Shown here: positions 52,908 through 62,257 of the stretch, piece after piece
Layout of the letters: every line of letters begins with the position of its first letter
Position numbering within the stretch: position 1 is the first letter of the stretch
Assembly: GCF_016755875.1 (NCBI RefSeq)
Contig: NZ_BNED01000005.1
Location: forward strand, 5,904,001 to 5,968,000
DNA from: Streptomyces spororaveus
GTDB lineage: Bacteria; Actinomycetota; Actinomycetes; Streptomycetales; Streptomycetaceae
Length of the DNA: 64,000 nt
Direction: 5' to 3'
Notes under the pieces: model-generated
What the model was told of the DNA's origin: nothing
Databases searched by the model: none
Seen by the model: only the letters and a program-made list of their open reading frames with translations
Made by a program: the position numbers and the translations under genes

Positions 52908-53786
52908 TCAGTGGAAGGCGTGCTCCGCCTGCGGGAACGTCCCGCCGACCACGTCCTCGGCGAAGGCCCTCGCCGCGCCGGTCATCGTCTCGCGGAGCTT
53001 CGCGTACTGCTTGACGAACTTCGGCATCTTCCCGCCGGTCAGGCCCATCATGTCGGTCCACACCAGTACCTGCGCGTCGCACTCGGCGCCCGCGCCGATG
53101 CCGACCGTCGGGATGTGCAGGGACCGGGTGACCTCGGCGGCCAGCTCGGCCGGCACGAGCTCCAGCACCACCGCGAACGCGCCCGCGTCCTGCGCCGCCT
53201 TCGCGTCGCGCAGCAGCTGGTGCGCGGCCTCGTCGCCGCGGCCCTGCACCCGGTAGCCCATCGCGTTGACGGACTGCGGGGTCAGGCCCAGGTGGGACAT
53301 GACGGGAATACCGGCCTGGACGATCAGCTCGGTCTGGGCCAGCGAGCGCTCGCCGCCCTCCAGCTTCACCGCACCGACCCCGGCCTCCTTGACGAGACGG
53401 GTGGCACTGCGCAGGGCCTGCACGGCGCCTTCCTGGTACGAGCCGAACGGCATGTCGCCGATGACCAGCGCACGGCTCGTGCCGCGCACGACGGCCGCCG
53501 AGAGCATGGTCATCTGGTCCATCGTCACCGGGACGGTGGAGTCGTAGCCGAGGTGGCAATTGCCCATGGAGTCGCCGACGAGGACGACCGGGATGCCGGC
53601 CTCGTCGAAGACGGACGCGGTCATCGCGTCGTAGGCCGTGAGCATCGGCCACTTCTCGCCGCGTTCCTTGGCGAGGGTCAGGTCGCGGACGGTGATGCGC
53701 CGGGTGCCCGTGCCTCCGTACAGGGTGGGTGCGGCCGACGGAGATGCTGCGGCGGGTTCGCGGGCAGGCGAAACGGCAGGCGTCAT
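52908..53786 (-). CDS. panB: 3-methyl-2-oxobutanoate hydroxymethyltransferase
   Basis: The ATG at 53786, eight bases after AAGGAG, gives 292 residues; an earlier ATG (53807) precedes that site. The family blocks TAYDAMTASVFDEAG, VGDSMGNCHLGYDSTVPVTMDQM, VKLEGG and IPVMSHLGLTPQSVNAMGGY-like sequence (here NAMGYRVQGR) are intact, with Mg ligands Asp in GDSM and Asp in IGDMPFG. It makes ketopantoate from ketoisovalerate and methylene-tetrahydrofolate, the first step of pantothenate synthesis. Confidence 0.95.
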   Translation of the reverse strand: MTPAVSPAREPAAASPSAAPTLYGGTGTRRITVRDLTLAKERGEKWPMLTAYDAMTASVFDEAGIPVVLVGDSMGNCHLGYDSTVPVTMDQMTMLSAAVVRGTSRALVIGDMPFGSYQEGAVQALRSATRLVKEAGVGAVKLEGGERSLAQTELIVQAGIPVMSHLGLTPQSVNAMGYRVQGRGDEAAHQLLRDAKAAQDAGAFAVVLELVPAELAAEVTRSLHIPTVGIGAGAECDAQVLVWTDMMGLTGGKMPKFVKQYAKLRETMTGAARAFAEDVVGGTFPQAEHAFH

Positions 53787-53968
53787 TGCAACTGCTCCTT
53801 GTGTCATCTCGAGGCGCCCTTACGACGTCCCCGGACTCACCCCCCATGGTGGCATCCGCGCGGGCAAAGGCGGAAGTGCCCCGTGGTGCGAGCCTGGCCA
53901 CGGGATCCAATGTGCGCGTTTCGTGACAACCGGAACCCCCTGCGTACGGCCGTTCGTCCTCCGGGACA

Positions 53969-53991
53969 CACGACCGTGACCGACGGTCGTG
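53969..53991. promoter_or_regulatory. Inverted repeat upstream of the EEP-family gene
   Basis: CACGACCGT and ACGGTCGTG flank GACCG in the 288-base divergent region between panB and the EEP gene. It is a candidate operator; nothing else in this region is recognisable apart from a TAGGGT hexamer near 54024. Confidence 0.4.
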
Positions 53992-54074
53992 ACGTACGGC
54001 ACGGAAGGCTCCGGTTCATCGCCTAGGGTCAAGGGGCGGGGACGGAGCGCGAGCACGGCAGTGAGGGCAGTGGT

Positions 54075-55103
54075 ATGGCACAGGCGTACATGACGGAGTC
54101 GGGGAACGGCGGCTCGGAGCCCGAGCCCTCCGGAACCCGCCTCCGGCGCCGGCTGACCGCACTGAGCAAGGATCCGGGGATCTGGCGGCGCGGCTGGATC
54201 CTCACCGCGATCGCCGTGCTGATCTCGCTCGTCATGATCTTCCACGCGGAGCTGCCCAACCAGGTGGGCAACCTCGGCAGCCTCACCGAGACCTTCCTGC
54301 CCTGGCTGGGCCTGGCCGTCCCGCTCCTGCTGGCCGGGGCCGTCTACCGGAGGTCCGCCACCGCGCTCCTGGCGATACTGCTGACGGCCGCGGTCTGGGC
54401 GAACCTCTTCGGCGGCCTGGTCAGCGACAAGTCCGGCTCCGGCGGCAACCTGGTGGTGGCCACCCACAACGTGGACGCCGACAACCCCGACCCGCAGGGC
54501 ACCGCCGAGTCGGTGGCCCGGTCCGGGGCCGACATCCTGGCCCTGACCGAGCTCAAGGGCAGCGCCGTCCCCGTCTACGAGAAGGCCCTCGCGGCCACGT
54601 ACAAGTACCACTCGGTCGAGGGCACCGTCGGCCTGTGGAGCAGGTACCCGCTCAGCGCGAGCGCGCCCGTGGACATCCGGATGGGCTGGACCCGGGCCAT
54701 GCGCGCCACCGTCACCACCCCCCAGGGCCAGGTCGCCGCGTTCGTCGCCCACCTGCCCTCCGTCCGGGTCAAGCTGCACGCCGGTTTCACCGCCAATCAG
54801 CGCGACGACAGCGCCGACGCGCTGGGCGCCGCCCTCGCCGCCGAACCGCTGAAGAAGGTCATCCTGCTCGGCGACCTCAACGGAACGATGAACGACCGCG
54901 CCCTGTCCGAGGTCACCTCGCAGATGCGCTCCACCCAGGGCGCGGCCGGCGACGGCTTCGGCTTCAGCTGGCCGGCGCAGTTCCCGATGGCCCGGATCGA
55001 CCAGATCATGGTCCGCGGCATCCGGCCGGAGGCCTCCTGGACCCTGCCCCGCACGGGCAGCGACCACCTTCCCGTCGCCGCCCGGGTCACCGTGAAGCCC
55101 TGA
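54075..55103 (+). CDS. Membrane-anchored endonuclease/exonuclease/phosphatase family protein
   Basis: The product has 342 residues. Three membrane segments lie at about 42-58, 74-92 and 96-115. From about residue 124 an EEP domain follows: VVATHNVDADN, DILALTELKG, VILLGDLNGTMND, MARIDQIMV and the C-terminal GSDHLPVAARV. These cover the metal ligands and catalytic His of DNase I-like phosphodiesterases. The domain should face outside the cell, so a nuclease or phosphodiesterase acting on extracellular substrates is likely. Confidence 0.85.
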   Translation: MAQAYMTESGNGGSEPEPSGTRLRRRLTALSKDPGIWRRGWILTAIAVLISLVMIFHAELPNQVGNLGSLTETFLPWLGLAVPLLLAGAVYRRSATALLAILLTAAVWANLFGGLVSDKSGSGGNLVVATHNVDADNPDPQGTAESVARSGADILALTELKGSAVPVYEKALAATYKYHSVEGTVGLWSRYPLSASAPVDIRMGWTRAMRATVTTPQGQVAAFVAHLPSVRVKLHAGFTANQRDDSADALGAALAAEPLKKVILLGDLNGTMNDRALSEVTSQMRSTQGAAGDGFGFSWPAQFPMARIDQIMVRGIRPEASWTLPRTGSDHLPVAARVTVKP

Positions 55104-55121
55104 CGGACGCGGCGGCGCGAA

Positions 55122-55157
55122 GGCCCCGGCGGCCCTCCTCGGAGAGCCGCCGGGGCC
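55122..55157. terminator. Bidirectional terminator between the EEP gene and nadE
   Basis: Arms of 12 bases (55122-55133 and 55146-55157) pair perfectly around a 12-base loop between two convergent stops. Confidence 0.75.
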
Positions 55158-55166
55158 GCGCCGTGT

Positions 55167-56921
55167 CTACGCCCGCTCGCGCCAGCCGTTCGTGATGGGC
55201 AGCCGGCGGTCCTTGCCGAAGCCCTTCGCGGAGATCTTCGTGCCCGGCGGGTACTGGCGGCGCTTGTACTCCGCCGTGTCCACCATCCGCAGGGTCCTGG
55301 CGACCAGCTCCGCGTCGAAGCCCGCCGCCACGATCGCGTCCAGGCCCTGGTCGCGGTCCACGTACATGGCCAGGATCGCGTCGAGCACCGGGTAGTCCGG
55401 CAGCGAGTCCGTGTCCACCTGGCCCGGGCGCAGCTCGGCGCTCGGCGGCTTCACGATCGAGTTCTCCGGGATCGGCGGGACCTCGCCCCGCTCGGCGGCG
55501 GCCCGGTTGCGGTACTCCGCGAGCCGGAAGACGTCCGACTTGTAGACGTCCTTGATCGGGCCGTACGCGCCCACCGAGTCGCCGTACAGGGTGGAGTAGC
55601 CGACGGCCAGCTCCGACTTGTTGCCCGGGGCCAGCACGATGTGGCCCTCCTGGTTGGACAGCGCCATCAGCAGGGTGCCGCGCAGCCGGGACTGGAGGTT
55701 CTCCTCGGCCAGGCCGGTCAGGCCGAGCGAACCCATGTAGGCGTCGAACATCGGCTCGATGGAGACGGTCCGGAAGTTCAGTCCGGTGCGCTCGGCGAGG
55801 CCGGCCGCGTCACTCCGGGAGTGGTCCGAGGAGTACTTCGAGGGCATCGAGACGCCGTACACGTTCTGCGCGCCGATCGCGTCGCAGGCGATGGCGGCGA
55901 CGAGCGCGGAGTCGATGCCGCCGGAGAGCCCGATCAGGACGGATCGGAACCCGTTCTTCCTGACATAGGCGCGCAGCCCCACGACCAGGGCGTCGTAGAC
56001 CTCCTCGTCGTCGTCGAGCCGGTCGGCGTAACCGCCGGTGACGACCGGCTCGTACGGCTCCACGGGTTCCTCGGAGAGGATCACGCGCTCGATGCGCAGG
56101 CCGTCGTCCACCACGCCCTCGGGCGCGTCGGCGCGTGCGGCCGGCAGGTCGAGGTCGACCAGGACGCAGCCCTCGGAGAACTGCGGGGCGCGGGCGATGA
56201 CCTGCCCGCCGGCGTCGACGACGATCGAGTCGCCGTCGAAGACCAGCTCGTCCTGGCCGCCGATCATCGCCAGGTAGGCGAGGGTGCAGCCGGCCTCCTG
56301 GGCCCGCTTCTGGACCAGTTCGAGGCGCAGGTCGTCCTTGTTGCGCTCGTACGGGGAGGCGTTCACGGAGATCAGCAGCCCGGCCCCGGCGGAGCGGGTG
56401 GCCGGGACCCGGCCGCCCTCCTGCCACAGGTCCTCGCAGATGGCCAGGGCCACATCGACCCCGCCGACCCGGATCACCGGCTGCGTCTGGCCCGGTACGA
56501 AGTACCGGAACTCGTCGAACACCCCGTAGTTGGGGAGGTGGTGCTTGGCGAAGCGCAGGACGACCTGCCCGCGGTGCAGCACGGCCGCCGCGTTCTCGGG
56601 GGAGCCGGCCGGGCGGCCCAGGCGGGGCGTGGCCCGCTCGGTGCGGTCGAGGTAGCCGACGACGACCGGCAGCTCGCCGAGGCCCTCGGCCGCCAGCCGC
56701 TGCGCGAGCTCGCGCAGCGCGGTGCGGGAGGCCTCCACGAAGGAGCCGCGCAGGGCGAGGTCCTCGACGGGATACCCGGTCAGCATCATCTCCGGGAACG
56801 CCACCAGGTGGGCACCCTGCTCGGCGGAGTGCCGGGTCCAGTGGACGACCGAGTCGGCGTTGGCGGCGATGTCGCCGACGTGCGAGTCGATCTGATTCAG
56901 AGCGAGTCGAAGTTGAGGCAC
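55167..56921 (-). CDS. nadE: Glutamine-dependent NAD+ synthetase
   Basis: The product has 584 residues. Residues 1-270 are a nitrilase-like glutaminase with Glu44 in AFPEMMLTGYP, a Lys in RFAKHHLPNYGVFDEFRYF and the Cys in LAICEDLWQ. From about 300 is the synthetase domain with the ATP-pyrophosphatase loop GLSGGIDSALVAAIACDA, PSKYSSDHS and LAPGNKSELAVGYSTLYGD. It amidates nicotinate adenine dinucleotide using glutamine. Confidence 0.95.
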   Translation of the reverse strand: MPQLRLALNQIDSHVGDIAANADSVVHWTRHSAEQGAHLVAFPEMMLTGYPVEDLALRGSFVEASRTALRELAQRLAAEGLGELPVVVGYLDRTERATPRLGRPAGSPENAAAVLHRGQVVLRFAKHHLPNYGVFDEFRYFVPGQTQPVIRVGGVDVALAICEDLWQEGGRVPATRSAGAGLLISVNASPYERNKDDLRLELVQKRAQEAGCTLAYLAMIGGQDELVFDGDSIVVDAGGQVIARAPQFSEGCVLVDLDLPAARADAPEGVVDDGLRIERVILSEEPVEPYEPVVTGGYADRLDDDEEVYDALVVGLRAYVRKNGFRSVLIGLSGGIDSALVAAIACDAIGAQNVYGVSMPSKYSSDHSRSDAAGLAERTGLNFRTVSIEPMFDAYMGSLGLTGLAEENLQSRLRGTLLMALSNQEGHIVLAPGNKSELAVGYSTLYGDSVGAYGPIKDVYKSDVFRLAEYRNRAAAERGEVPPIPENSIVKPPSAELRPGQVDTDSLPDYPVLDAILAMYVDRDQGLDAIVAAGFDAELVARTLRMVDTAEYKRRQYPPGTKISAKGFGKDRRLPITNGWRERA

Positions 56922-56991
56922 GGGCCCAGTGTAATCGTCTTTCTGACGCGATGTCCTGGACTCCGCCTGTTCACCGCGTTGTGACGTCCCG

Positions 56992-58221
56992 TCAGCCGAT
57001 CGGGCCCGCGTACTTCACGTCGTCGAGCATGACCCCGGCGGAGATGTCCGCGGTGATGCTCCTGGTGCCCTTGGGGACCTCGAACGCCACCACCCCGGTG
57101 GCGGTTTCACCCGGCAGGATGGAGCCCCGGATCATCTTCGGCACGTTGCCGCCGTCGAAGACCATCTCGGCGGTCATGCCCTGGTCGTCACGGACGTTGG
57201 GCATGGCGTAGATCACCTCGTGCGGCGTGCTGGAGCCGTTGGTGATGGTGACGGTGAGCTGGACCGCGTTCTTGACGTGCTCGCGGGAGTACGAGTTGGT
57301 CGGCTTGTACATGGTCGGGACCGAGAGGCTCACCTGGACGCCGTTCGGGTAGGTGAAGGTCTCGCCGAACGGCAGCGCGCTGGTCAGGCCCGGGACCTGG
57401 GTGGGCGAAGGGGACTTCGACGGCCAGGGCTCGGTGCTGGGACGGCGCCGGTCCGCACCCCACTCCTCCCCGGCGTGCCGGTCCAGGTCGTCGGCCTTGT
57501 CGACGACCATGACGGTGAGGGCGAATCCGCCGACCGAGGCGAGCAGGCCGAGCACGGAGAGCACGGTGCCGACGACGGCCATCGACTTGTTCGGGGCGCC
57601 CTTGTTGGCGCGCACGATCGCGCCGATGCCGAGGCCCACGCCGACGGCGGCGATCAGGGTGCCGGCCCAGAACAGGAACGGGATGACGCCCAGGAGGATG
57701 CCGAACCCGCCGGTGACGAGGGCGGCGACGGCCAGGCCGTTGCTCCTCGGGGCCGCCTGCGGGTACCCGGGGTACGGGGCTCCGGGGAAGCGGGGGGCGG
57801 ACTCGGGCCACGTGTGGCCGGGGGCGCCGGGGGCACCGAAGCCCGGGGTTGCATGGGTCTGAGCGGCAGCCGGAGCGGGCATCGGCGGGGCGAAGGCCGA
57901 TGCGGCGGGAGCCGGCTGCGGGGTGGCCGCCGCGGGAGCCACGGGGGCCACGGGCGTCACAGGGCTCTCGGGTGCCTCGGGGGTCCCGGTCGCCTCGGGG
58001 GTCGCCGGCTCGGTCGGCGTCTTCTCCAGCGAGAGCGTGGGTGCGGGCGCGGGTATGGGTTCCGTCTCGGCTGTGGGGGCGTCCGCCGGTTCGGCCGGGG
58101 TCTTCTCCAGCGAGAGCGTCGGTGCGGGTGCCGGTATGGGTTCCGTCTCTGCTGTCGGGGTGCCCGCCGGCTCGGTCGGCGGACCGGCGGGAGTGCTGGG
58201 CGGGTTCGGCGGGGTGCTCAT
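56992..58221 (-). CDS. Pro-rich membrane protein with extracellular beta domain (DUF4190/DUF4352-like)
   Basis: From the ATG at 58221 the product has 409 residues. The first 160 are Pro/Ala-rich and contain a tandem 27-residue unit (TAETEPIPAPAPTLSLEKTP, twice). Two membrane segments (about 162-190 and 210-235) with ANKGAPNKSMAVVG between resemble DUF4190. The C-terminal part (about 280-409) is a beta-sandwich-like region (NAVQLTVTITNGSS, FEVPKGTRSITADIS) like DUF4352. Function unknown. Confidence 0.7.
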   Translation of the reverse strand: MSTPPNPPSTPAGPPTEPAGTPTAETEPIPAPAPTLSLEKTPAEPADAPTAETEPIPAPAPTLSLEKTPTEPATPEATGTPEAPESPVTPVAPVAPAAATPQPAPAASAFAPPMPAPAAAQTHATPGFGAPGAPGHTWPESAPRFPGAPYPGYPQAAPRSNGLAVAALVTGGFGILLGVIPFLFWAGTLIAAVGVGLGIGAIVRANKGAPNKSMAVVGTVLSVLGLLASVGGFALTVMVVDKADDLDRHAGEEWGADRRRPSTEPWPSKSPSPTQVPGLTSALPFGETFTYPNGVQVSLSVPTMYKPTNSYSREHVKNAVQLTVTITNGSSTPHEVIYAMPNVRDDQGMTAEMVFDGGNVPKMIRGSILPGETATGVVAFEVPKGTRSITADISAGVMLDDVKYAGPIG

Positions 58222-58384
58222 ACCGGCGGGGTCGTCCTTCTGTCGCGACAGTCGTGATCTCCGCAAGGGTGCCATGTCCGCGCCATGGACCCACCCCAAT
58301 TCCCGCCGCTCCGCACCCCCTGCCCGCCTGCGCGTCTGCCCGCCCCGCCCCGGTACGGGAGCCGGGCGGGCAGACGGCCGTGGC

Positions 58385-59995
58385 CTACAGCTGGTAGCCG
58401 AGCACCGTCATCATCCCGGACTCCGAGTGGTAGACGTTGTGGCAGTGCGTCATCCACAGCCCGGGGTTGTCCGCGTCGAAGTCCACCGTCAGCCTGCGCC
58501 CCGGCAGGAGGATCGCGGTGTCCTTGCGCACCCCGCCCTCCTGCCCGCCCAGCGCGAAGGTGTGCCCGTGCAGGTGCAGCGGGTGCCACATGGGCGTGGC
58601 GTTGGCGAACTCCAGCCGGACCCGCTCGCCCGCCCTCACCGGATGCCGCTGGTCGGGCGTGTACGGCTTGCCGTCGAAGGCCCAGTTGTACGAGGTCATG
58701 TTGCCGGTGAGCCGGATCTGCACCGTCCGGTCCGGGTCGCGCGGGGCCAGCGCCACCGGTTCGGCGGCCTTCAGCGCGTCCGCCATCAGCGGCGGCGCGT
58801 CCAGTTCGGCCGGCCGGGTCGCGGCCGTCGGCGCCGTCCCCGACCCGGTGCGCAGCACCGCGAGCGCCGAGCCCTCCTTGCCCTCGGCCAGCGCGGTGAG
58901 GGGGAACACCCCGTCCTTGGCGGTGACCAGGACGTCGTACCGCTCGCCCATGCCCAGCAGCAGCGACCCCGTATTCGTCTGCTCCACCGGGTAGCCGTCG
59001 GTGTGGGTGACCGTCAGCTCGTGGTCGCCGAGGGCGATCCGGAAGGCGGTGTCCCCGCCGGCGTTGATGACACGCAGCCGGATCCGGTCGCCGGGCTTGG
59101 CGGTGAAGACCGAAGGGTCGTCCGCCACCCGCCCGTTGACCAGGTAGTACGGGTAGACGACGTCGCCGGCGTCTCCGCCGAGGTAGTCGCTGTGGCCGCC
59201 CATCGCGACGTAGGAGCGCTTCTTGCCGGTGCCGCCGGGGGAGGGGGCGGCGCTCCCGCCATGGGCAGCGTGGGCTCCTCCGCTGCCGTTCATGCCCTTG
59301 CGGAGCTCGGCGAGGACGGCGTCCGGGGTGGCGCCGTCCACCCCGTCGATCCAGTCGTCCAGGACGACCACCCACTCCTTGTCGTAGGAGAGGGGCTCCT
59401 TGGGGTCCTCGACGACGAGCGGGGCGTACAGGCCGCGGTCCTGCTGGACGCCGGTGTGCGGGTGGAACCAGTACGTCCCCGGGGTGGGGACGGCGAACTT
59501 GTACGGGAAGGACCCGCCCGGGGCGATGTCCCGCTGGGTCAGCCCCGGGACCCCGTCCATGTCGTTGCGCAGTGCGAGGCCGTGCCAGTGCAGGGAGGTG
59601 GCCTCGGGGAGGTTGTTGGCCAGGGTGAGGGCGAGCGTGCCGCCCGCGGTGGCCCGGACCTCCTGGCCCGGCAGCTTGTCCCCGTACGCCCAGGAGCGGA
59701 CGGTGATGCCGGCGCCGAGGTCGAGCGGGGTGGCGGTGGCGGTCACCTTGACCTCGGTGAGCGGGCCGGTGGCCTTGCGGGCGGCCTCGGCGGCCTGGAC
59801 CTCGGGTCCGGCCGGGTCCACGTACCCCTCGGGCACGTCGGCGGCGGAACCGCCGTGGTTCATCGAGCCGTGGCCGCCGGCGGAACCTGCGGAACCGCCG
59901 GCCCCGGAGGATCCGGAGCAGGCGGCGAGCAGCCCGGAGCCGAGGACGGCCGCGGACGCGCCGATGACGGTGCGGCGGGTGGGAAGAGAGCGCAT
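58385..59995 (-). CDS. Tat-exported multicopper oxidase lipoprotein
   Basis: The product has 536 residues. Arg7-Arg8 start a twin-arginine signal that ends in the lipobox LAAC with Cys26, so it is exported folded and anchored. All four copper motifs are present: HWHG, HPHTG, HPLHLHGH and HCHNVYHSESGM with the axial Met. A His/Met/Gly-rich segment (GGHGSMNHGG) follows the lipobox, and another (GAHAAHGG) lies mid-chain, possible extra copper sites. Such enzymes oxidise cuprous ion or phenols. DUF6153, DUF305 and DUF3105 genes nearby support copper handling. Confidence 0.9.
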   Translation of the reverse strand: MRSLPTRRTVIGASAAVLGSGLLAACSGSSGAGGSAGSAGGHGSMNHGGSAADVPEGYVDPAGPEVQAAEAARKATGPLTEVKVTATATPLDLGAGITVRSWAYGDKLPGQEVRATAGGTLALTLANNLPEATSLHWHGLALRNDMDGVPGLTQRDIAPGGSFPYKFAVPTPGTYWFHPHTGVQQDRGLYAPLVVEDPKEPLSYDKEWVVVLDDWIDGVDGATPDAVLAELRKGMNGSGGAHAAHGGSAAPSPGGTGKKRSYVAMGGHSDYLGGDAGDVVYPYYLVNGRVADDPSVFTAKPGDRIRLRVINAGGDTAFRIALGDHELTVTHTDGYPVEQTNTGSLLLGMGERYDVLVTAKDGVFPLTALAEGKEGSALAVLRTGSGTAPTAATRPAELDAPPLMADALKAAEPVALAPRDPDRTVQIRLTGNMTSYNWAFDGKPYTPDQRHPVRAGERVRLEFANATPMWHPLHLHGHTFALGGQEGGVRKDTAILLPGRRLTVDFDADNPGLWMTHCHNVYHSESGMMTVLGYQL

Positions 59996-60092
59996 GGGAG
60001 CACCTCATGGGTGTGGTGTCACGGATACATGGGCACGGTTCGGCGCCACCCCGGCGCATGCGCGGGCATGCGGGGGCGGCGGCTGCGCCGGC

Positions 60093-60548
60093 CTATACCC
60101 GCAGGACCGCCAGCCGGATGAGGAGCTCGCGGGGCGAGGGTGGGTCCGGACCGCCGCCGGACCGGACCGCTATGCGGGCCGCGCCCCCGAGCGGCGCGGC
60201 GCGTCGGGATCCGGTCCGGCCGCTGCCGACGAGCAGCACGACGAGCCCCGCGAGCACGGCGAGGCAGACCGACGTGGGGTCCATCTCGGTCGCGGGCATC
60301 GCGTGACCCCACGAGGGGACCGCGGGGGAGGGTGCGTCGGCGGCCGGGGCCGGAGTGTGGCGGGTGCCACCGTGCCCGGCCGGGGCAGCCGGCCCCGCCG
60401 AGGCAACGGAGTGGGCCGGGGACACGTCTTGCACGGCGTGGGACTCGGTCGGATGCCCCAGGGTGTGCATGGTGACGATGCCCAGCAACAGCGCGGCGAG
60501 CAGCAGCAACCGGGCCCCCGGGGCGGCTCGCCGAGCACTGCGCGTCAT
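60093..60548 (-). CDS. DUF6153-like small membrane/secreted protein
   Basis: The product has 151 residues. An N-terminal hydrophobic helix with LLLLAALLLGIVTMHTLGHPTESHA is the mark I associate with DUF6153. A His/Ala-rich extracytoplasmic loop follows (GHGGTRHTPAP, WGHAMPATEMDP), then a second membrane helix (VCLAVLAGLVVLLVG) and a basic tail. Several His and Met residues could bind metal. It is upstream of the oxidase gene on the same strand. Confidence 0.6.
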   Translation of the reverse strand: MTRSARRAAPGARLLLLAALLLGIVTMHTLGHPTESHAVQDVSPAHSVASAGPAAPAGHGGTRHTPAPAADAPSPAVPSWGHAMPATEMDPTSVCLAVLAGLVVLLVGSGRTGSRRAAPLGGAARIAVRSGGGPDPPSPRELLIRLAVLRV

Positions 60549-60604
60549 GACGGGAACCCTACCGGGGGTGGGTATCCGATCGCAGGACCGACCCCGAGTC
60601 TGCT

Positions 60605-60610
60605 TAGGAT
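60605..60610 (+). promoter_or_regulatory. -10 hexamer of a short-leader promoter
   Basis: TAGGAT lies 10 bases before the ATG at 60621 of the DUF998 gene, so its transcript should be leaderless or nearly so. No strong -35 is visible. Confidence 0.4.
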
Positions 60611-60620
60611 TAGTCACACT

Positions 60621-61322
60621 ATGTCCCCACATGGACTCTCGCCGCGGACCGCCTGGCCGGTCGCCACGCTGATCGGTCTCGCCGCGGCCGCCTACACCGC
60701 GTGGGTGCTCGAAGTCGTCCTCTCCACGGGCCTGAACCCCATCGAGACGTACGTCAGCGAGCTCGCCGCCCAGGACCAGCCGCTCGGTGGCCTCTTCCGG
60801 GCCACCGACTTCACCGCAGGGCTGCTCGCCTTCTGCGGCGGGCTCCTGGCGCTCTTCCGGCTGCTGAAGTACGCGGAGTCCCGCCGCTCCTGGGCGGTCA
60901 TCGGCTGGGCCGGGGTCACCCTCTTCGGCGCGGCCACCGCCGCCGACGCCTGGCTGCCGCTGAGCTGCCGGCCCACCGTGGACCCCGAATGCGCCGCCCG
61001 GGAGACCGCGGGACTGGTACCCGCCACCCATCAGGCCCACGCCGTCAGCAGCAGCCTCGCCATGACCGGGGCCCTCGTCGGCCTGGTGGCCCTCACGGTC
61101 GCCGCCCGCCGCTACGGCTGGTTCGCCCCGCTCGCCCGCTACGGCCCCGCCCTCGTCGCCCTCGAACTGCTCGCCACCGTCTGGACCCTGTCCGCGATCG
61201 CGATGTTCACCGCCGGGCACGGCACCTGGGCCCTCGGCGCCGGCCAGCGGCTCCAGGTGCTCCTGGTCGCGCTCTGGCTGGGCCTGCTCGCCCACTCCGT
61301 CCACAAGGAAGGCCGTACATGA
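60621..61322 (+). CDS. DUF998 family membrane protein
   Basis: The product has 233 residues with six membrane segments. After the first helix, NPIETYVSELAAQDQPLGGLFRATDF is the typical DUF998 loop. Two Cys in LSCRPTVDPECAARET lie on the outside. Function unknown. Its stop overlaps the start of the hydrolase gene (ATGA). Confidence 0.75.
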   Translation: MSPHGLSPRTAWPVATLIGLAAAAYTAWVLEVVLSTGLNPIETYVSELAAQDQPLGGLFRATDFTAGLLAFCGGLLALFRLLKYAESRRSWAVIGWAGVTLFGAATAADAWLPLSCRPTVDPECAARETAGLVPATHQAHAVSSSLAMTGALVGLVALTVAARRYGWFAPLARYGPALVALELLATVWTLSAIAMFTAGHGTWALGAGQRLQVLLVALWLGLLAHSVHKEGRT

Positions 61323-62257
61323 GCGACGCCACCGGCCGGTTCGTCCGCGTCCACGGCGGCCACGGCAGCCACGGCTTCGACGGCTTCGACGGCGGCCACG
61401 GCGGCGACGGGGTTCCGCTGCACGTCGTCGTCGAAGGCCGGGGACCCGTGTGCGTCCTCAGCGCCGGACTCGCCATGGCCTGGTTCGACTGGGACCCGGT
61501 CGTCGCACCGCTCGTCGCCGCGGGCCGCACCGTCGTCCGCTTCGACCGCCCCGGACACGGCCTCAGCGGCCCCGCCGCCGAGCCGCCCACGACCGCCGGG
61601 GAGGCCCACCGCATCGCCGGTCTGCTGGACGCGCTGGGGCTCGGCGCCGAGGCGGCCGGACCCGTCACCGTCGTCGGGCACTCCATCGCCGGATTCCACG
61701 CCGAGGCCTTCGCCCGCCTGTACCCGCGGCGCACCGCCGCGCTGGTCCTGGTCGACGGCAGCGTCGAGGAGGACCCGCGTACGGTCCTGCCCGCCCTGCT
61801 GCGCACCGGGGCCGCCCGCGCCCTCGGGCGGGCCGTGACCGCCGCCGGACTGCCGGCCGCGCTGGGCGCGCCGGTCCGGCGCGCCACCGTACGCGTCTCC
61901 CGCACCGGCGGCTCCGACCCGGCCGCCCGGGACCTCGTACGCCGCTGCTACCGCACCGGCCGGGTCTGGCGCGGCGCCCTGCTGGAGAACTCCCGCTACC
62001 CGGACATGGCCGCCGAGCTGCAGGACCTGCGCAGGACGCACCCGCTGACCGCCCCCACCACCGTCCTCGCCGCCCACGACGGCTCGGCCGGGCGCTCGGC
62101 CCTGCGCTGGCTGGCCCGCCAGGCGGACCTCGCCGACCTGCTCGGCGCCCGCTTCGAGGTCGCCGAACCCGCCGGACACCTGATCATGCTGGACCGCCCG
62201 GACCAGGTGGCACGGGCGGTCCTGGCGACGGCCGGGCAGGGTCAGGCCCGCGCGTAG
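61319..62257 (+). CDS. Alpha/beta hydrolase with Gly/His-rich N-terminus
   Basis: The product has 312 residues. The nucleophile Ser122 is in VVGHSIAGFHAEAFARLYP, the oxyanion region in GLAMAWFDWDPV, an acid candidate in AAHDGSAGRS and the His in AEPAGHLIMLDRPDQV. The first 35 residues are unusual: HGGHGSHGFDGFDGGHGGDG, a Gly/His/Asp repeat that could bind metal. The substrate is unknown. It is coupled to the DUF998 gene and its end overlaps the convergent CBS gene by 16 bases. Confidence 0.8.
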   Translation: MSDATGRFVRVHGGHGSHGFDGFDGGHGGDGVPLHVVVEGRGPVCVLSAGLAMAWFDWDPVVAPLVAAGRTVVRFDRPGHGLSGPAAEPPTTAGEAHRIAGLLDALGLGAEAAGPVTVVGHSIAGFHAEAFARLYPRRTAALVLVDGSVEEDPRTVLPALLRTGAARALGRAVTAAGLPAALGAPVRRATVRVSRTGGSDPAARDLVRRCYRTGRVWRGALLENSRYPDMAAELQDLRRTHPLTAPTTVLAAHDGSAGRSALRWLARQADLADLLGARFEVAEPAGHLIMLDRPDQVARAVLATAGQGQARA

